From contig CALULQ010000002.1 of NCBI GenBank assembly GCA_944321525.1, positions 1 to 64,000 of the forward strand: DNA of 64,000 nucleotides, read 5' to 3'. This DNA comes from an uncultured Paraprevotella sp. Lineage in GTDB: Bacteria > Bacteroidota > Bacteroidia > Bacteroidales > Bacteroidaceae. The translations under genes were made by a program, and so were the position numbers. The notes under the pieces were generated by a model. The model was not told the origin of the DNA. It saw only the letters and a list, made by a program, of their open reading frames with translations, and made no database searches. This document shows, piece by piece, positions 15,894 to 24,373 of this stretch (position 1 is the stretch's first letter; every line of letters starts with the position of its first letter).

Positions 15894-17429
15894 TCAACGG
15901 GGGTTGGGCGCGATGCCATAGGATATCACTTCCTGGGGAATCTGCACGGCGCGGCGCAGGTCGCGGCGCACGAGCACGTCAGCGGCCCCCGTCTGGTAGG
16001 CCTCGTGCGTCACCTCGATGTCGAAGCGCTTGATGTCGAACCACCGCCCGCCCTGCATCAGCAGCTCGCGGCGGCGGAAGTCGGCGGCGCACTGCACGAA
16101 GGCCATCTGCCGCGCGTCCATCCGGCTCTCATACCAGGGATGGAGCGGCGCCTTGTCCTTGTAGTAGGCCTCCACCATCTCCGGCGTGACGGGCTGCTTC
16201 GCGGCATCGTAGTCACGGATCTTGTTGGTGAGGAAAAGCTCTATGTCGCGGCAGGCCTCCGTGTAGCGCCCCTGCATGGCCAAGGCCTCGATGCGGTCGC
16301 ACACGGCCTCGTCGGTGGTGAAGAGCGGCACCATCACGTAATAGTATCCACTGTTGGAGTTCACCCCGTCGGTCTTCTTGTAAGCCTTCCATTTCATCAG
16401 GGTCAACGCCTCGCTCGAGAGGTTGTAGGCTTCGGCGCGGTAGGCCCAGGTGCCCCCCACGAGGTTGTCGTTCTGCCCGAAAAGCGAGTTGTTCACCGCC
16501 GTGGAATAGCCGTAGCGGTAGAAGGGCTGGTCCACGGCGAACATGGACAACGTGGAAGCCAGCAACAGGTTGGCGCTCTCCTGCACGGAAGTGTAGTTCT
16601 TCTCCCGGTTGGCCGTGGACATCTGGATGTAGGCGTTCCAGTCGCGCAGCGTGGGATTGTCGCCCAGCGCCTCGCCGGCAGCCTGCGCGGCCTTCTCCCA
16701 CTCTCCGACGTAGAGATAAAAGCGGGCAGCGAAGGCCTGGGCCGCCTCGCGGGTGAAGTGGTACTTGGGCGTCTCGCCGTAGGCCTTGTTGGAGATGAGC
16801 GGAAGGCCCTGCTCCAGGTCGGCGCGGATCATGTCGTAAGTCTCCTTCACCGAGAGGCGCTCATAATGGCCGAATACCTCCTTCTCCGGCGCCGTCACGT
16901 AGGGCACGCCCAAGTCGTCGTCCGCGTAGGCCGGGTCGTAATGCTGCGAAAAGACGTTTACCAGCATGAAGTGGTTGTAAGCGCGGCACACCAGCGCCTC
17001 GCCCTTCTGCACGCTGCAGTCCGTGCCCTTGGCCTCCAGCTCCGCGATGGCCTCGAGGGCGTGGTTGGCGGCGGAGATGGCCTGGTAGCACACCATCCAG
17101 AAATAGCTCGGGCTGTCCTGATAAGTCATGTCAATGTCCTCCCAGTAGAAAGCCTGGCGGTTGGCACGGTCCCACTCGGCCTGCACGTAGGGGTCGAGGG
17201 TGTTGCCGCGGTCGGTCACATTGTCCGACATGCACTCGGTGAAGAACACGCAGTTGCCGTCGGGATAGGCGGACACCAGCAGCTCGGACACGGCCTCGGG
17301 CGTGTCGATGACCGTGCGGTTGTCCGGCACCTCGTCGAGGAAGTCGTTGCAGGCCGTCGCCGCCAGTGTGGCAAGCGCCACGGCCGCATAATTCAATATA
17401 TGTCGTTTGGTCTTCATTCTTCTTTTCAT
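15894..17429 (-). CDS. SusD/RagB-family outer-membrane substrate-binding lipoprotein
   Basis: 511 residues. The lipobox is AATAC, followed by NDFLDEVPDNRTV, the standard SusD N-terminus. TPR-like helices and the C-terminal SusD segment (RRRELLMQGGRWFDIKR, then DPR-type closing residues, IPQEVISYGIAPNP) are present. It forms the lid on the SusC transporter that closes over bound ligand. It starts 13 bp after the SusC gene. The ligand is not predictable; the company of a metallopeptidase and not glycosidases suggests a non-polysaccharide substrate. It is paralogous to the SusD at 61837-63402 (shared DFLDxxPDNRT and IPQ/H-type ending). Confidence 0.92.
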   Translation of the reverse strand: MKRRMKTKRHILNYAAVALATLAATACNDFLDEVPDNRTVIDTPEAVSELLVSAYPDGNCVFFTECMSDNVTDRGNTLDPYVQAEWDRANRQAFYWEDIDMTYQDSPSYFWMVCYQAISAANHALEAIAELEAKGTDCSVQKGEALVCRAYNHFMLVNVFSQHYDPAYADDDLGVPYVTAPEKEVFGHYERLSVKETYDMIRADLEQGLPLISNKAYGETPKYHFTREAAQAFAARFYLYVGEWEKAAQAAGEALGDNPTLRDWNAYIQMSTANREKNYTSVQESANLLLASTLSMFAVDQPFYRYGYSTAVNNSLFGQNDNLVGGTWAYRAEAYNLSSEALTLMKWKAYKKTDGVNSNSGYYYVMVPLFTTDEAVCDRIEALAMQGRYTEACRDIELFLTNKIRDYDAAKQPVTPEMVEAYYKDKAPLHPWYESRMDARQMAFVQCAADFRRRELLMQGGRWFDIKRFDIEVTHEAYQTGAADVLVRRDLRRAVQIPQEVISYGIAPNPR

Positions 17430-17442
17430 GTTGTGTGTCTGG

Positions 17443-20400
17443 TTAGAAACTGGTCCGCAGTGACAGGGTCAGCTGCCGCGGCAAGGGCATCGACACGCCG
17501 CCGCTGCGGAAGAACTCGGGGTCTTGTCCGTTGAGCTTCTTGTCGGCATAGATGAGCCACAGGTTGGAGGCCACCAGCCGGAGCTGGAGGCGGTTCATGC
17601 CGATGGTCTTCATCCAGTCGCCCTTGAAGTCGTAGGCCAGCGTCAGCTCCTTCAGCCGGAGGAATCCGCCGTTTGCCACGCGGATGTCGGAGTAGTTGTA
17701 AGCGTTGTAGGCAATGTCCAGGTTCTCGATGGTGGCGTACTGGTAGGACGAGGGGATGACGGGCACGTCGGTGCGGTGCTCGTCGCCCGGCTTCATCCAG
17801 CGGTTCTTCAGGTCCTTCGGCATCGAGGAGTAGTCGCCGTAGGAGGCGGAGAACTCCGGGTCGAGCCGGATTTTGTTGCCGGCCTGGAAGGTGAAGTAGA
17901 GGCCCAGCGTCCACTCCCGCCACTTGAACTGGTTGTCGAAACCGCCCGTCACCGTCGGATCCACCGAACCTTCGTATTTCAGGTAAGTGGGGTCCGTGCT
18001 CTGGAAGTTGATGCCCGTGGAGGTCAGCTCGCCCTTCTCGTTGATGAACGTGGGGATGCCCTCGTCCGTCAGGCCCTTGTACTGCAGCGAGAAGAGGCCG
18101 CGCACGGGATAGCCTTCCAGCGGTGCGCCCTCGGCCGTCATCAGGTCGAAGATGCTGGAGATGGACTGCAGGTTGGTCACTTCGTTGTGGTTGTAGGCGA
18201 ACGTCAGGTTCGAGGTCCACGAGAAGTCCTTGCGCTCGATGTTCTTCGTGTTGAGCGTGAACTCCACGCCCCACGACTTCATGTCGGCGTAGTTGGCGTA
18301 TTTCCACTTCTGCCCGCCCATGCCGCTGGTGCGCACCATGCCGATGAGGTCGAAGCCCCGGCGGCTGTAGATGTCCGAACTGAGGCTGACGCGGTTGCGC
18401 AACACGCCCACGTCGAAACCAAAGTTGAACTCATACTGCTTCTCCCACGTCAGGTCCTTGTTCTGGAGCGACTCGATGTAGATCTGCGACTCCTTATAGC
18501 CGTCGTCGCCGCGGTAGGTCGTGGTGTTGCGGAACACGGCCAGAGCGTTGTCCGCCGGACCCATGGTGGCCGTCAGACCGTAGGTGGCGCGGAGCGAGAG
18601 GGTGGACACCACGTTCTGGCTCTTCATCCACTCTTCCTCCAGCACGTTCCACGCCCCGGACACATTCCACGTGGGCAGCCAGCGCGCGTCGCGTGAGCGC
18701 CCCAGGCGGTTGGAACCATCCATGCGGCCGGTGAGGTTGAAGGTGTAGCGTCCCTTGTAGGAGAAGCTGCCCGTGGCGAAGAAGGCCACGAAGCGGTCGT
18801 AATACTGCGAAAGCCCGTAGTAGTTGTCGCCGCCCAGCAGGAGCTGCTGGATGATGCGGTAGTCCACGAAGGGCGTGCCGCCGCGGTCCCACTGGAAGCC
18901 GTAGCCGTTGTTGAAGCCGCTCTGACGGTCGGCGCTCTTCACTTCCATACCAGCCAGTATGTTGAACGGATGGGTCTGCGCGATCAGGCGGTTATAGTTC
19001 GCCGAGGCGCGGAAGTAGTAGCTCTTCAGGATGTTGTCCGTCGTGTTGTAGAAACCGCCCTTAGGCATCACCACCTCCGGCACGGCATCCGGATTGTCCG
19101 GGTCGCGGTAGAGAAACTTGTTCTTCTCGCGTATGGTGGCGTCGCCGGCGGCGCGGTAGGCCTGCGCCAGGTTCGACTCGCCCATCACCTTGTTCTCCTG
19201 CGTCGACTTCACGTAGCGGAAGGCGCCGATGGCGCTCAGGTCGAGCCCCTTGACAGGCTTGTAGGTCAGCTCCAGCTGGAACTTCATGTCCGTCATGTCC
19301 AGGTCGATGTAGTTGTTCCGCGCCTCGTTCAGGATATTGAAGGGCGCGTAGTTCATGATGTAAGTCTCGTCCGGGCTCATCGTGCGGCTCGTGTTCAGGG
19401 CGTAGCTGAAGGGGTTGATGTCGAAGTCGCGCGAGTATTCGCCGCTCACGGGGTCCGCCGTGCGGTCCAACGTGCCGGGCGCGCGCTGGTTGCGCACCGA
19501 GCCGTTCACGCCCACGCCCAGCGTGAGCCACTTGCTGATGTCGTACGACGCGTTCACGTTGGCCGTGTAGCGGCGTACCTTATCGGACACGCTCCATCCC
19601 GGGTCGTCCAGAAAGCTCATCGAAGCGTAGAAGCTGCTGCGGTCGGTACCCGACGAGATGCTCACGGAGTTGTTGCTCTGTATCGTGGGGCGGAACAGCT
19701 CCTTGAACCAGTTGGTGTTCCGCATCTCGGCCTTCTGCAGGTAAGCCAGGCGGGCGGGCTCGGTGTTCATCAGCTCGCCCCGGTATATCAGGTCGTTCAT
19801 CAGGTAGAACACGCCGCCGTTCTCCGTGCGGGCCATCTGGGCGTGGTTGAACCAGCCCTTGTCCTCCAGCTCCATGAGCACGGACATCTGGTCCTTGGAG
19901 TTCATGATGTTGTACTGGCGGTAGGAAGGCCGCGTACGCACGGTGAACTCGCCCGTGTAGCTGATACTGGCGTGCCCCTTGCGCCCGCGCTTGGTGTTCA
20001 CCACGATCACGCCGTTCATGGCCCTGGCGCCGTAGAGGGCCGTGGCCGATGCGTCCTTCAGGATTTGGAAGTTGTCAATGTCGTCGGGGTTCAGGCCCGC
20101 CACGGCGGAGCTGATCAGCGTGGCCGCGTTGCCCGAAGAGAGGTCGTCGGCCGAAACCTCCACCACGTCCTCCAGCACCACGCCGTCCACCACCCACAAC
20201 GGGGTCTGGTTGCCATATATCGACGAGGCTCCGCGCACACGAATCTTCGGCGCCGCACCAAACGTGCCGCTGACGGACTGCACGCCCACGCCGGCCGCCT
20301 TTCCCTGCAGCATCTGGCTCACGTCGCCCACGCCGTCCACCTTGGCCTCTTCGCCCGAGATGCGGGCCGCCGCGCCGGTAAACAGCTTGCGGTCAATTTT

Positions 20401-21003
20401 CTGGTAACCGGTCACCACGACCTCTTCCAGTTCCTTTTCCTTGTCGCTCATGACCACCTTCATCGGTCCGTCCGTCACGGCCAGTTCCTGCGGCGCCATG
20501 CCGATGAAAGTGAATTGCAGGGTCTTGCCGTCCGCCGGCAGGTTGAGCGTGAACCGGCCATCCATGTCGGTGGCGCACATCACGTCCGCATGCTCCTTGC
20601 AGCGCACCGCCACGCCCAGGAGCGGTTCTCCCAAGTCGTCCAGCACCACGCCTTCCACTTTCCTTTCCGTCGTGTTCCCGTCCTTCTTTTGCGGGAAGAT
20701 GCTGATGGTGTTGTTCTTCACTTCGTAAGCCAAGGGTTGTCCGGCCAGGATTTTCTTCAGCACCTCGCCCACGCTCCCGTTCTTCACCTGCAGGCTCACC
20801 CGCCGCGACAAATCCACGTCGCCCACGTTCAGCCACAAGGAATAAGAGGTCTGGGCATTGAGCTGTTCCAAAGCCTCCTTGACGGTCACGTTGTCCAGCG
20901 TCAGGGTCACATTCCCATGTTGGGCCCAAACCGTGCCCGGAGTGCAGAGCAGCCCCAAGGCCAACAAACCGTCCAGCAGTTTCTTGTGTTTTGTGTTAAA
21001 CAT
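17443..21003 (-). CDS. SusC/RagA TonB-dependent transporter with N-terminal STN signalling domain
   Basis: 1186 residues. Domains in order: signal peptide (to about 28, TVWAQ); STN secretin/TonB short domain (about 35-100, VTVKEALEQLN ... ISIFPQ); carboxypeptidase-like regulatory domain (about 113-190); a TonB-box-like region (LEEVVVTGYQ, about 190-200); plug domain (IRVRGASSIYG ... ALYGARAMNGVIVV); and a 22-strand barrel to the C-terminus (SLRTSF). The STN domain is the hallmark of transporters that signal through a FecR/ECF sigma pair, and exactly that pair lies just upstream (34 bp to FecR). The transporter imports the ligand captured by SusD using TonB energy. Confidence 0.95.
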   Translation of the reverse strand: MFNTKHKKLLDGLLALGLLCTPGTVWAQHGNVTLTLDNVTVKEALEQLNAQTSYSLWLNVGDVDLSRRVSLQVKNGSVGEVLKKILAGQPLAYEVKNNTISIFPQKKDGNTTERKVEGVVLDDLGEPLLGVAVRCKEHADVMCATDMDGRFTLNLPADGKTLQFTFIGMAPQELAVTDGPMKVVMSDKEKELEEVVVTGYQKIDRKLFTGAAARISGEEAKVDGVGDVSQMLQGKAAGVGVQSVSGTFGAAPKIRVRGASSIYGNQTPLWVVDGVVLEDVVEVSADDLSSGNAATLISSAVAGLNPDDIDNFQILKDASATALYGARAMNGVIVVNTKRGRKGHASISYTGEFTVRTRPSYRQYNIMNSKDQMSVLMELEDKGWFNHAQMARTENGGVFYLMNDLIYRGELMNTEPARLAYLQKAEMRNTNWFKELFRPTIQSNNSVSISSGTDRSSFYASMSFLDDPGWSVSDKVRRYTANVNASYDISKWLTLGVGVNGSVRNQRAPGTLDRTADPVSGEYSRDFDINPFSYALNTSRTMSPDETYIMNYAPFNILNEARNNYIDLDMTDMKFQLELTYKPVKGLDLSAIGAFRYVKSTQENKVMGESNLAQAYRAAGDATIREKNKFLYRDPDNPDAVPEVVMPKGGFYNTTDNILKSYYFRASANYNRLIAQTHPFNILAGMEVKSADRQSGFNNGYGFQWDRGGTPFVDYRIIQQLLLGGDNYYGLSQYYDRFVAFFATGSFSYKGRYTFNLTGRMDGSNRLGRSRDARWLPTWNVSGAWNVLEEEWMKSQNVVSTLSLRATYGLTATMGPADNALAVFRNTTTYRGDDGYKESQIYIESLQNKDLTWEKQYEFNFGFDVGVLRNRVSLSSDIYSRRGFDLIGMVRTSGMGGQKWKYANYADMKSWGVEFTLNTKNIERKDFSWTSNLTFAYNHNEVTNLQSISSIFDLMTAEGAPLEGYPVRGLFSLQYKGLTDEGIPTFINEKGELTSTGINFQSTDPTYLKYEGSVDPTVTGGFDNQFKWREWTLGLYFTFQAGNKIRLDPEFSASYGDYSSMPKDLKNRWMKPGDEHRTDVPVIPSSYQYATIENLDIAYNAYNYSDIRVANGGFLRLKELTLAYDFKGDWMKTIGMNRLQLRLVASNLWLIYADKKLNGQDPEFFRSGGVSMPLPRQLTLSLRTSF

Positions 21004-21036
21004 CTTTCTTTTTACCGTATGATTATTACTAAATGA

Positions 21037-22113
21037 TTATTCGTCTATGCAGATGGTGTCGCCCTTGATTTGATAGGACACCGCTTCTCCGCGCAGCATC
21101 ACGTCCAGGATGTCGAAGATGTCGTCCTTCCCCCGGAAGTCGCCGTAATAGCGCTCCTGCAACAGGGCCGGGACATTCACCACGATGCGCACATGGAACA
21201 CCGACTCCAGCCGGCGGACGATTTCCGCCATGGACATTTCGTCGAACACCAACGCCTGCGTCGCGTCTTCTTCCTCGCGGGCGACCGGACGCCCGGCCTT
21301 GCCCTTGTCCAGATGGCCCACGGCGGTCCACGCCACGTCGCCAGAGGCTTCCACGGACTTTTTCTCCATCACGTCCTCCATGCGGTCCACCACCACCTGT
21401 TCCCGCGGCGCCATCCTGACGGTGCGCGTGCCGCCGGCCTGCGCGTCGGACACATCCAGGCTGCCTTGCAGCAAGGTGACCTTGGCAAAGCGTTCCTCGG
21501 GATAAGCCTTGAAGTTGAAGATGGTGCCCGTCACGCGGACGCGGATGTCACCGGAACGGATGATAAAGGGCAGCCGCTCGTCCTTGGCCACCTCGAACAT
21601 TCCTTCCCCGTCCAGTTCCAATGTCCGGTGCTCCTGCCCGAATCCGGCTTCCAGCCTCAGTTTGCTGCCCGAGTTCAGCCACACCTTCGTACCGTCGGCC
21701 AGCACCACGCGCCGCTTCACGCCAGACGGCACTTCCACCGTCTGCGCGACGTTCTCCGCCTGCCTGCTTCCGGCCTGCTGCCACCACACGGTCCCTGTCC
21801 CCAAGGCCAGCACCAGCATGGCGGCACATGCCATCCGCTTCCACACCGCCGGCGACCAACCAAAGGGCAAACGCCGGCGACGGGCTTCCATTTGTGCGAG
21901 GAAGCGCCGGTAGGCCTTGCCTTTTTCTTTCTCAAAGCGGGGGATACGGCTTTGTATCCTCAACCACCTGTACAGGAACACCCGGCGGTCGTAATAGTCA
22001 CGATGCGCCTTGTCGGCCTGCACCCAACGGCGCAGGCGCTCTTCCTCTTCGGGAGGCAACCCCTCCGCGAACTGTTTCTCTATCCAATCATCTATATTCT
22101 CCTGAGCTTCCAC
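21037..22113 (-). CDS. FecR-family anti-sigma factor
   Basis: 358 residues. There is a cytoplasmic N-terminal sigma-binding part, with one membrane segment at about residues 92-107 (MACAAMLVLALGTGTV). The periplasmic FecR domain covers about 123-220 (VEVPSGVKRRVVLADGTKVW, LEGEGxFEVAK-like). A DUF4974-type C-terminal domain covers about 285-358 (LVFDEMSMAEIVRRLE, DIFDILDVML), which contacts the STN domain of the transporter in known systems. It holds the ECF sigma factor until SusC is occupied. It lies between the sigma gene (174 bp gap) and SusC (33 bp gap). Confidence 0.93.
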   Translation of the reverse strand: MEAQENIDDWIEKQFAEGLPPEEEERLRRWVQADKAHRDYYDRRVFLYRWLRIQSRIPRFEKEKGKAYRRFLAQMEARRRRLPFGWSPAVWKRMACAAMLVLALGTGTVWWQQAGSRQAENVAQTVEVPSGVKRRVVLADGTKVWLNSGSKLRLEAGFGQEHRTLELDGEGMFEVAKDERLPFIIRSGDIRVRVTGTIFNFKAYPEERFAKVTLLQGSLDVSDAQAGGTRTVRMAPREQVVVDRMEDVMEKKSVEASGDVAWTAVGHLDKGKAGRPVAREEEDATQALVFDEMSMAEIVRRLESVFHVRIVVNVPALLQERYYGDFRGKDDIFDILDVMLRGEAVSYQIKGDTICIDE

Positions 22114-22287
22114 TTTGGCGTTTTTTTCTATTATGACGGAACAAAAGGACAGTTGGGGTAGTGGAAAAACAGAAATATTTCATTTTTAACTCAAAATCGG
22201 CAGAAAAAGAATAAAGAACATCGTCCGGCACGGGGCGCAGCTTACAATCCGAAACTTCATTTTGCCAACGAGGGGCCATAAATCCGC

Positions 22288-22902
22288 CTATTTCGCTCCA
22301 GCGAGCCAATCAAGAAGCAACAAATAGGGCAAAATCTGTATCAGAATGTAACCTTTCAGCTTCTCCTGCAATTCCGCATGCGCCTTTTTCATGTGATACT
22401 TCACAGTGTTCACCGAAATGCCCAGCGCATCGGCCGCTTCCTGATAGGTGCGGTTCTCCATGCGCACCATCAGGAACACCCGACGCCGCTCCTCGGGCAG
22501 TTCGTCGATGGCCTGTTCCAACAAGGCTTCCAGCTCGTCGGACACCAACTGCTCAAACAAATCCCGCTCGTCGGCGAAGGTATAGCCGAAGGTGCCTTCC
22601 ATGGAGTCGTAGTATCCCACGCTGTCCGATGCCTGGCGGTTGGCCCGCAGGTGGTCGATGCACTTGTTGCGCACGGCGCGTAGCAGATAGGCCCGCAGCG
22701 AAGTATTGATTTCCAATCCCTCGCGCTTCTCCCACAAGTTCAGCAGCACGTCCTCCGTCAGCGTCTGGCACAAGGCGGAATCGCTCACGTAATCCATGGC
22801 CACACTGCACATCAAGGCATAGTGCTCCTTAAAGACCTGCTCGAAAGCCTTCAAGTTTCCCGCCTTAATATGCCTGATTAAACTCTGATCCCCTGCATCC
22901 AT
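22288..22902 (-). CDS. ECF RNA polymerase sigma factor (Bacteroidetes family 1 type)
   Basis: About 204 residues from MDAGDQ. A longer start at 22926 adds eight residues but lies at or upstream of the predicted transcription start, so I prefer 22902. Region 2 is seen in AFEQVFKEHYALMCSVAMDYV and region 4 in LPEERRRVFLMVR ... YQEAADALGISVNTVKYHMKKA. It should direct transcription of the FecR-SusCD operon when released. The last 20 residues (YILIQILPYLLLLDWLAGAK) are strikingly hydrophobic and could associate with membrane. A consensus Bacteroidales promoter sits directly upstream. Confidence 0.93.
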   Translation of the reverse strand: MDAGDQSLIRHIKAGNLKAFEQVFKEHYALMCSVAMDYVSDSALCQTLTEDVLLNLWEKREGLEINTSLRAYLLRAVRNKCIDHLRANRQASDSVGYYDSMEGTFGYTFADERDLFEQLVSDELEALLEQAIDELPEERRRVFLMVRMENRTYQEAADALGISVNTVKYHMKKAHAELQEKLKGYILIQILPYLLLLDWLAGAK

Positions 22903-22929
22903 GGAACAACGTGAATGATAAGCCAATCA

Positions 22930-22960
22930 CAAAGATAGTGCAAGTCGAGAGAAATGCAAA
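22930..22960 (-). promoter_or_regulatory. Consensus Bacteroidales promoter for the ECF sigma gene
   Basis: Minus strand: TTTG (-33, 22960-22957), a 19-nt spacer, then TATCTTTG (-7, 22937-22930), a full match to TTTG-N19-TAnnTTTG. Transcription would start near 22924, about 20 nt before the preferred start codon. Confidence 0.8.
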
Positions 22961-23096
22961 ATAAAAACCGGCGAAGCATGCTTTTATTTTCATTGCCGAG
23001 ACGCAGCCTATCTTATCTAAAGATAGTGCAAGTCGAGAGAAATGCAAAATAAAAACCGGCGAAGCACGCTTTTATTTTCATTGCCGAGACGCAACC
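22931..23096. repeat. Two direct copies of a 78-bp unit carrying a promoter and an AT-rich hairpin
   Basis: Copies at 22931-23008 and 23019-23096 (period 88) differ at two positions. Each contains the minus-strand TTTG-N19-TATCTTT promoter and, next to it, a 9-bp inverted repeat (AAAATAAAA / TTTTATTTT with a 15-nt loop). In the distal copy the last base of the -7 box is A instead of G. The rest of the 430-bp gap up to the glycosyltransferase at 23334 shows only a possible plus-strand -7 box. Confidence 0.85.
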
Positions 23097-23264
23097 GTCC
23101 CCGACGAACCTGCGACCCGTCCCCCGTTTTGCCTGCCATTTCATGGAACGGGCCGCCCGCTTCCCGGAAGAGCGCCAGGAGGAGAAAGCAGGAACATGCC
23201 GAAGAACATGTTTTCACGAAGAAAAAGAGTCGGTTCCCTTCATGGAATAATCACAAAAAAGCCC

Positions 23265-23272
23265 TACTTTTG
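23265..23272 (+). promoter_or_regulatory. Candidate -7 promoter element for the 23334 glycosyltransferase
   Basis: TACTTTTG matches TAnnTTTG and lies 61 bp upstream of the start codon. No convincing TTTG was found 19-21 bp upstream. Confidence 0.4.
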
Positions 23273-23333
23273 TAAGAACTAACAGCCTCAGCCTTGCGCC
23301 TGAAGGCTTTCATTAGAAACTAAAAGACGCACC

Positions 23334-24371
23334 ATGACGAAGAAGATGAGCCTCAAGGTTACATTATTCCCCCGGGTATTAAGCCTTAGCAAAGCGGGCT
23401 ATATTCCCGACTACGTGAATGCCATCAACCAAAGCGGGAACATGGAAGTGGTCAATCCGCCCCACAAGAATCCGCTCCTCAACATCTTGTCCCCCAAATA
23501 TTGGGGCGACGTGTTCATCTTCAATTGGCCCGAAAACATTCCCGACGCTAGGTTCGGGAAAATCCAGACGCTGCTGTTCTTCGGGCTCATCGGCATCTTA
23601 AAACTTCGGAAAAAGAAAATCATCTGGATGTTCCACAACAAGATGTCGCACAACAAAAGCCACCCCTTCACCAAAAGCCTCATCATGAAAGCCATGGCGC
23701 GGGCGTCGACGCTCATCGTCACCCATGCCCAGGAAGGCGCGGCGCTCGTCAAGGCGTCCTATCCCCACGCCGGGAAGAAAACGCATTTCCTCGACCACCC
23801 CACCAAAAGCCGGTTGGAATACATGCCGGCCCATATTAATAAGGTATACGACCTGCTCATCTGGGGCGGCATCTCGGAATACAAGGGCGTGCTCCAGTTC
23901 GTGCAATACATCAGGGAGAAGCAAACCACGAACCTCAAAGTGTGCATCATCGGGAAATGCTCGCCGCCGTCGCTCCGGGAGAGGTTGCGCGAGGCCCTGC
24001 CCCAAAACGTGACCTACATCGACGAGCGCCCCTCGTTCGAGGAACTGGCATCCTATATGGCCCGGTCCCGCTTCGTACTATGCACCTACCAGTCGGAAAG
24101 CGTACTGAGTTCGATGATGCTGATGGACAGCCTGTCCTATGGCTGCAAAATCATCGGGCCGGACACGGGGTCGTTCAAAGACTACTCGCACGAGCCCCGG
24201 CTGAAGGTCTACACCTTCGACGGCTTCCCGGACATTGAAGGCATCGTGGAGCGGCACAAGGACGACACTGCCGTGAAGGAGGACTACAAGGATTTCCTGA
24301 CGGAAAAAGACTGGCCCCACTTTATCCGACGGTTGAGCCGGCTCATCGCGTCGCCCTCCGCTTCAAAATAA
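23334..24371 (+). CDS. Glycosyltransferase, GT-B fold (GT4-like)
   Basis: 345 residues, no signal peptide. N-terminal GT-B half: VTLFPRVLSLSKAGYIPDYVNAI, and IIWMFHNK near residue 98. C-terminal half: LLIWGGISEYKGV (about 183-195), VCIIGKC, then LCTYQSESVLSSMMLMDSLSYGCKIIGPDTGSF (about 250-280), which is the nucleotide-sugar-binding region of GT1/GT4 enzymes. It presumably adds a sugar to a surface polysaccharide or glycan. Its stop is 2 bp from the stop of the convergent glycosyltransferase, with no visible terminator between. Confidence 0.8.
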   Translation: MTKKMSLKVTLFPRVLSLSKAGYIPDYVNAINQSGNMEVVNPPHKNPLLNILSPKYWGDVFIFNWPENIPDARFGKIQTLLFFGLIGILKLRKKKIIWMFHNKMSHNKSHPFTKSLIMKAMARASTLIVTHAQEGAALVKASYPHAGKKTHFLDHPTKSRLEYMPAHINKVYDLLIWGGISEYKGVLQFVQYIREKQTTNLKVCIIGKCSPPSLRERLREALPQNVTYIDERPSFEELASYMARSRFVLCTYQSESVLSSMMLMDSLSYGCKIIGPDTGSFKDYSHEPRLKVYTFDGFPDIEGIVERHKDDTAVKEDYKDFLTEKDWPHFIRRLSRLIASPSASK

Positions 24372-24373
24372 GG

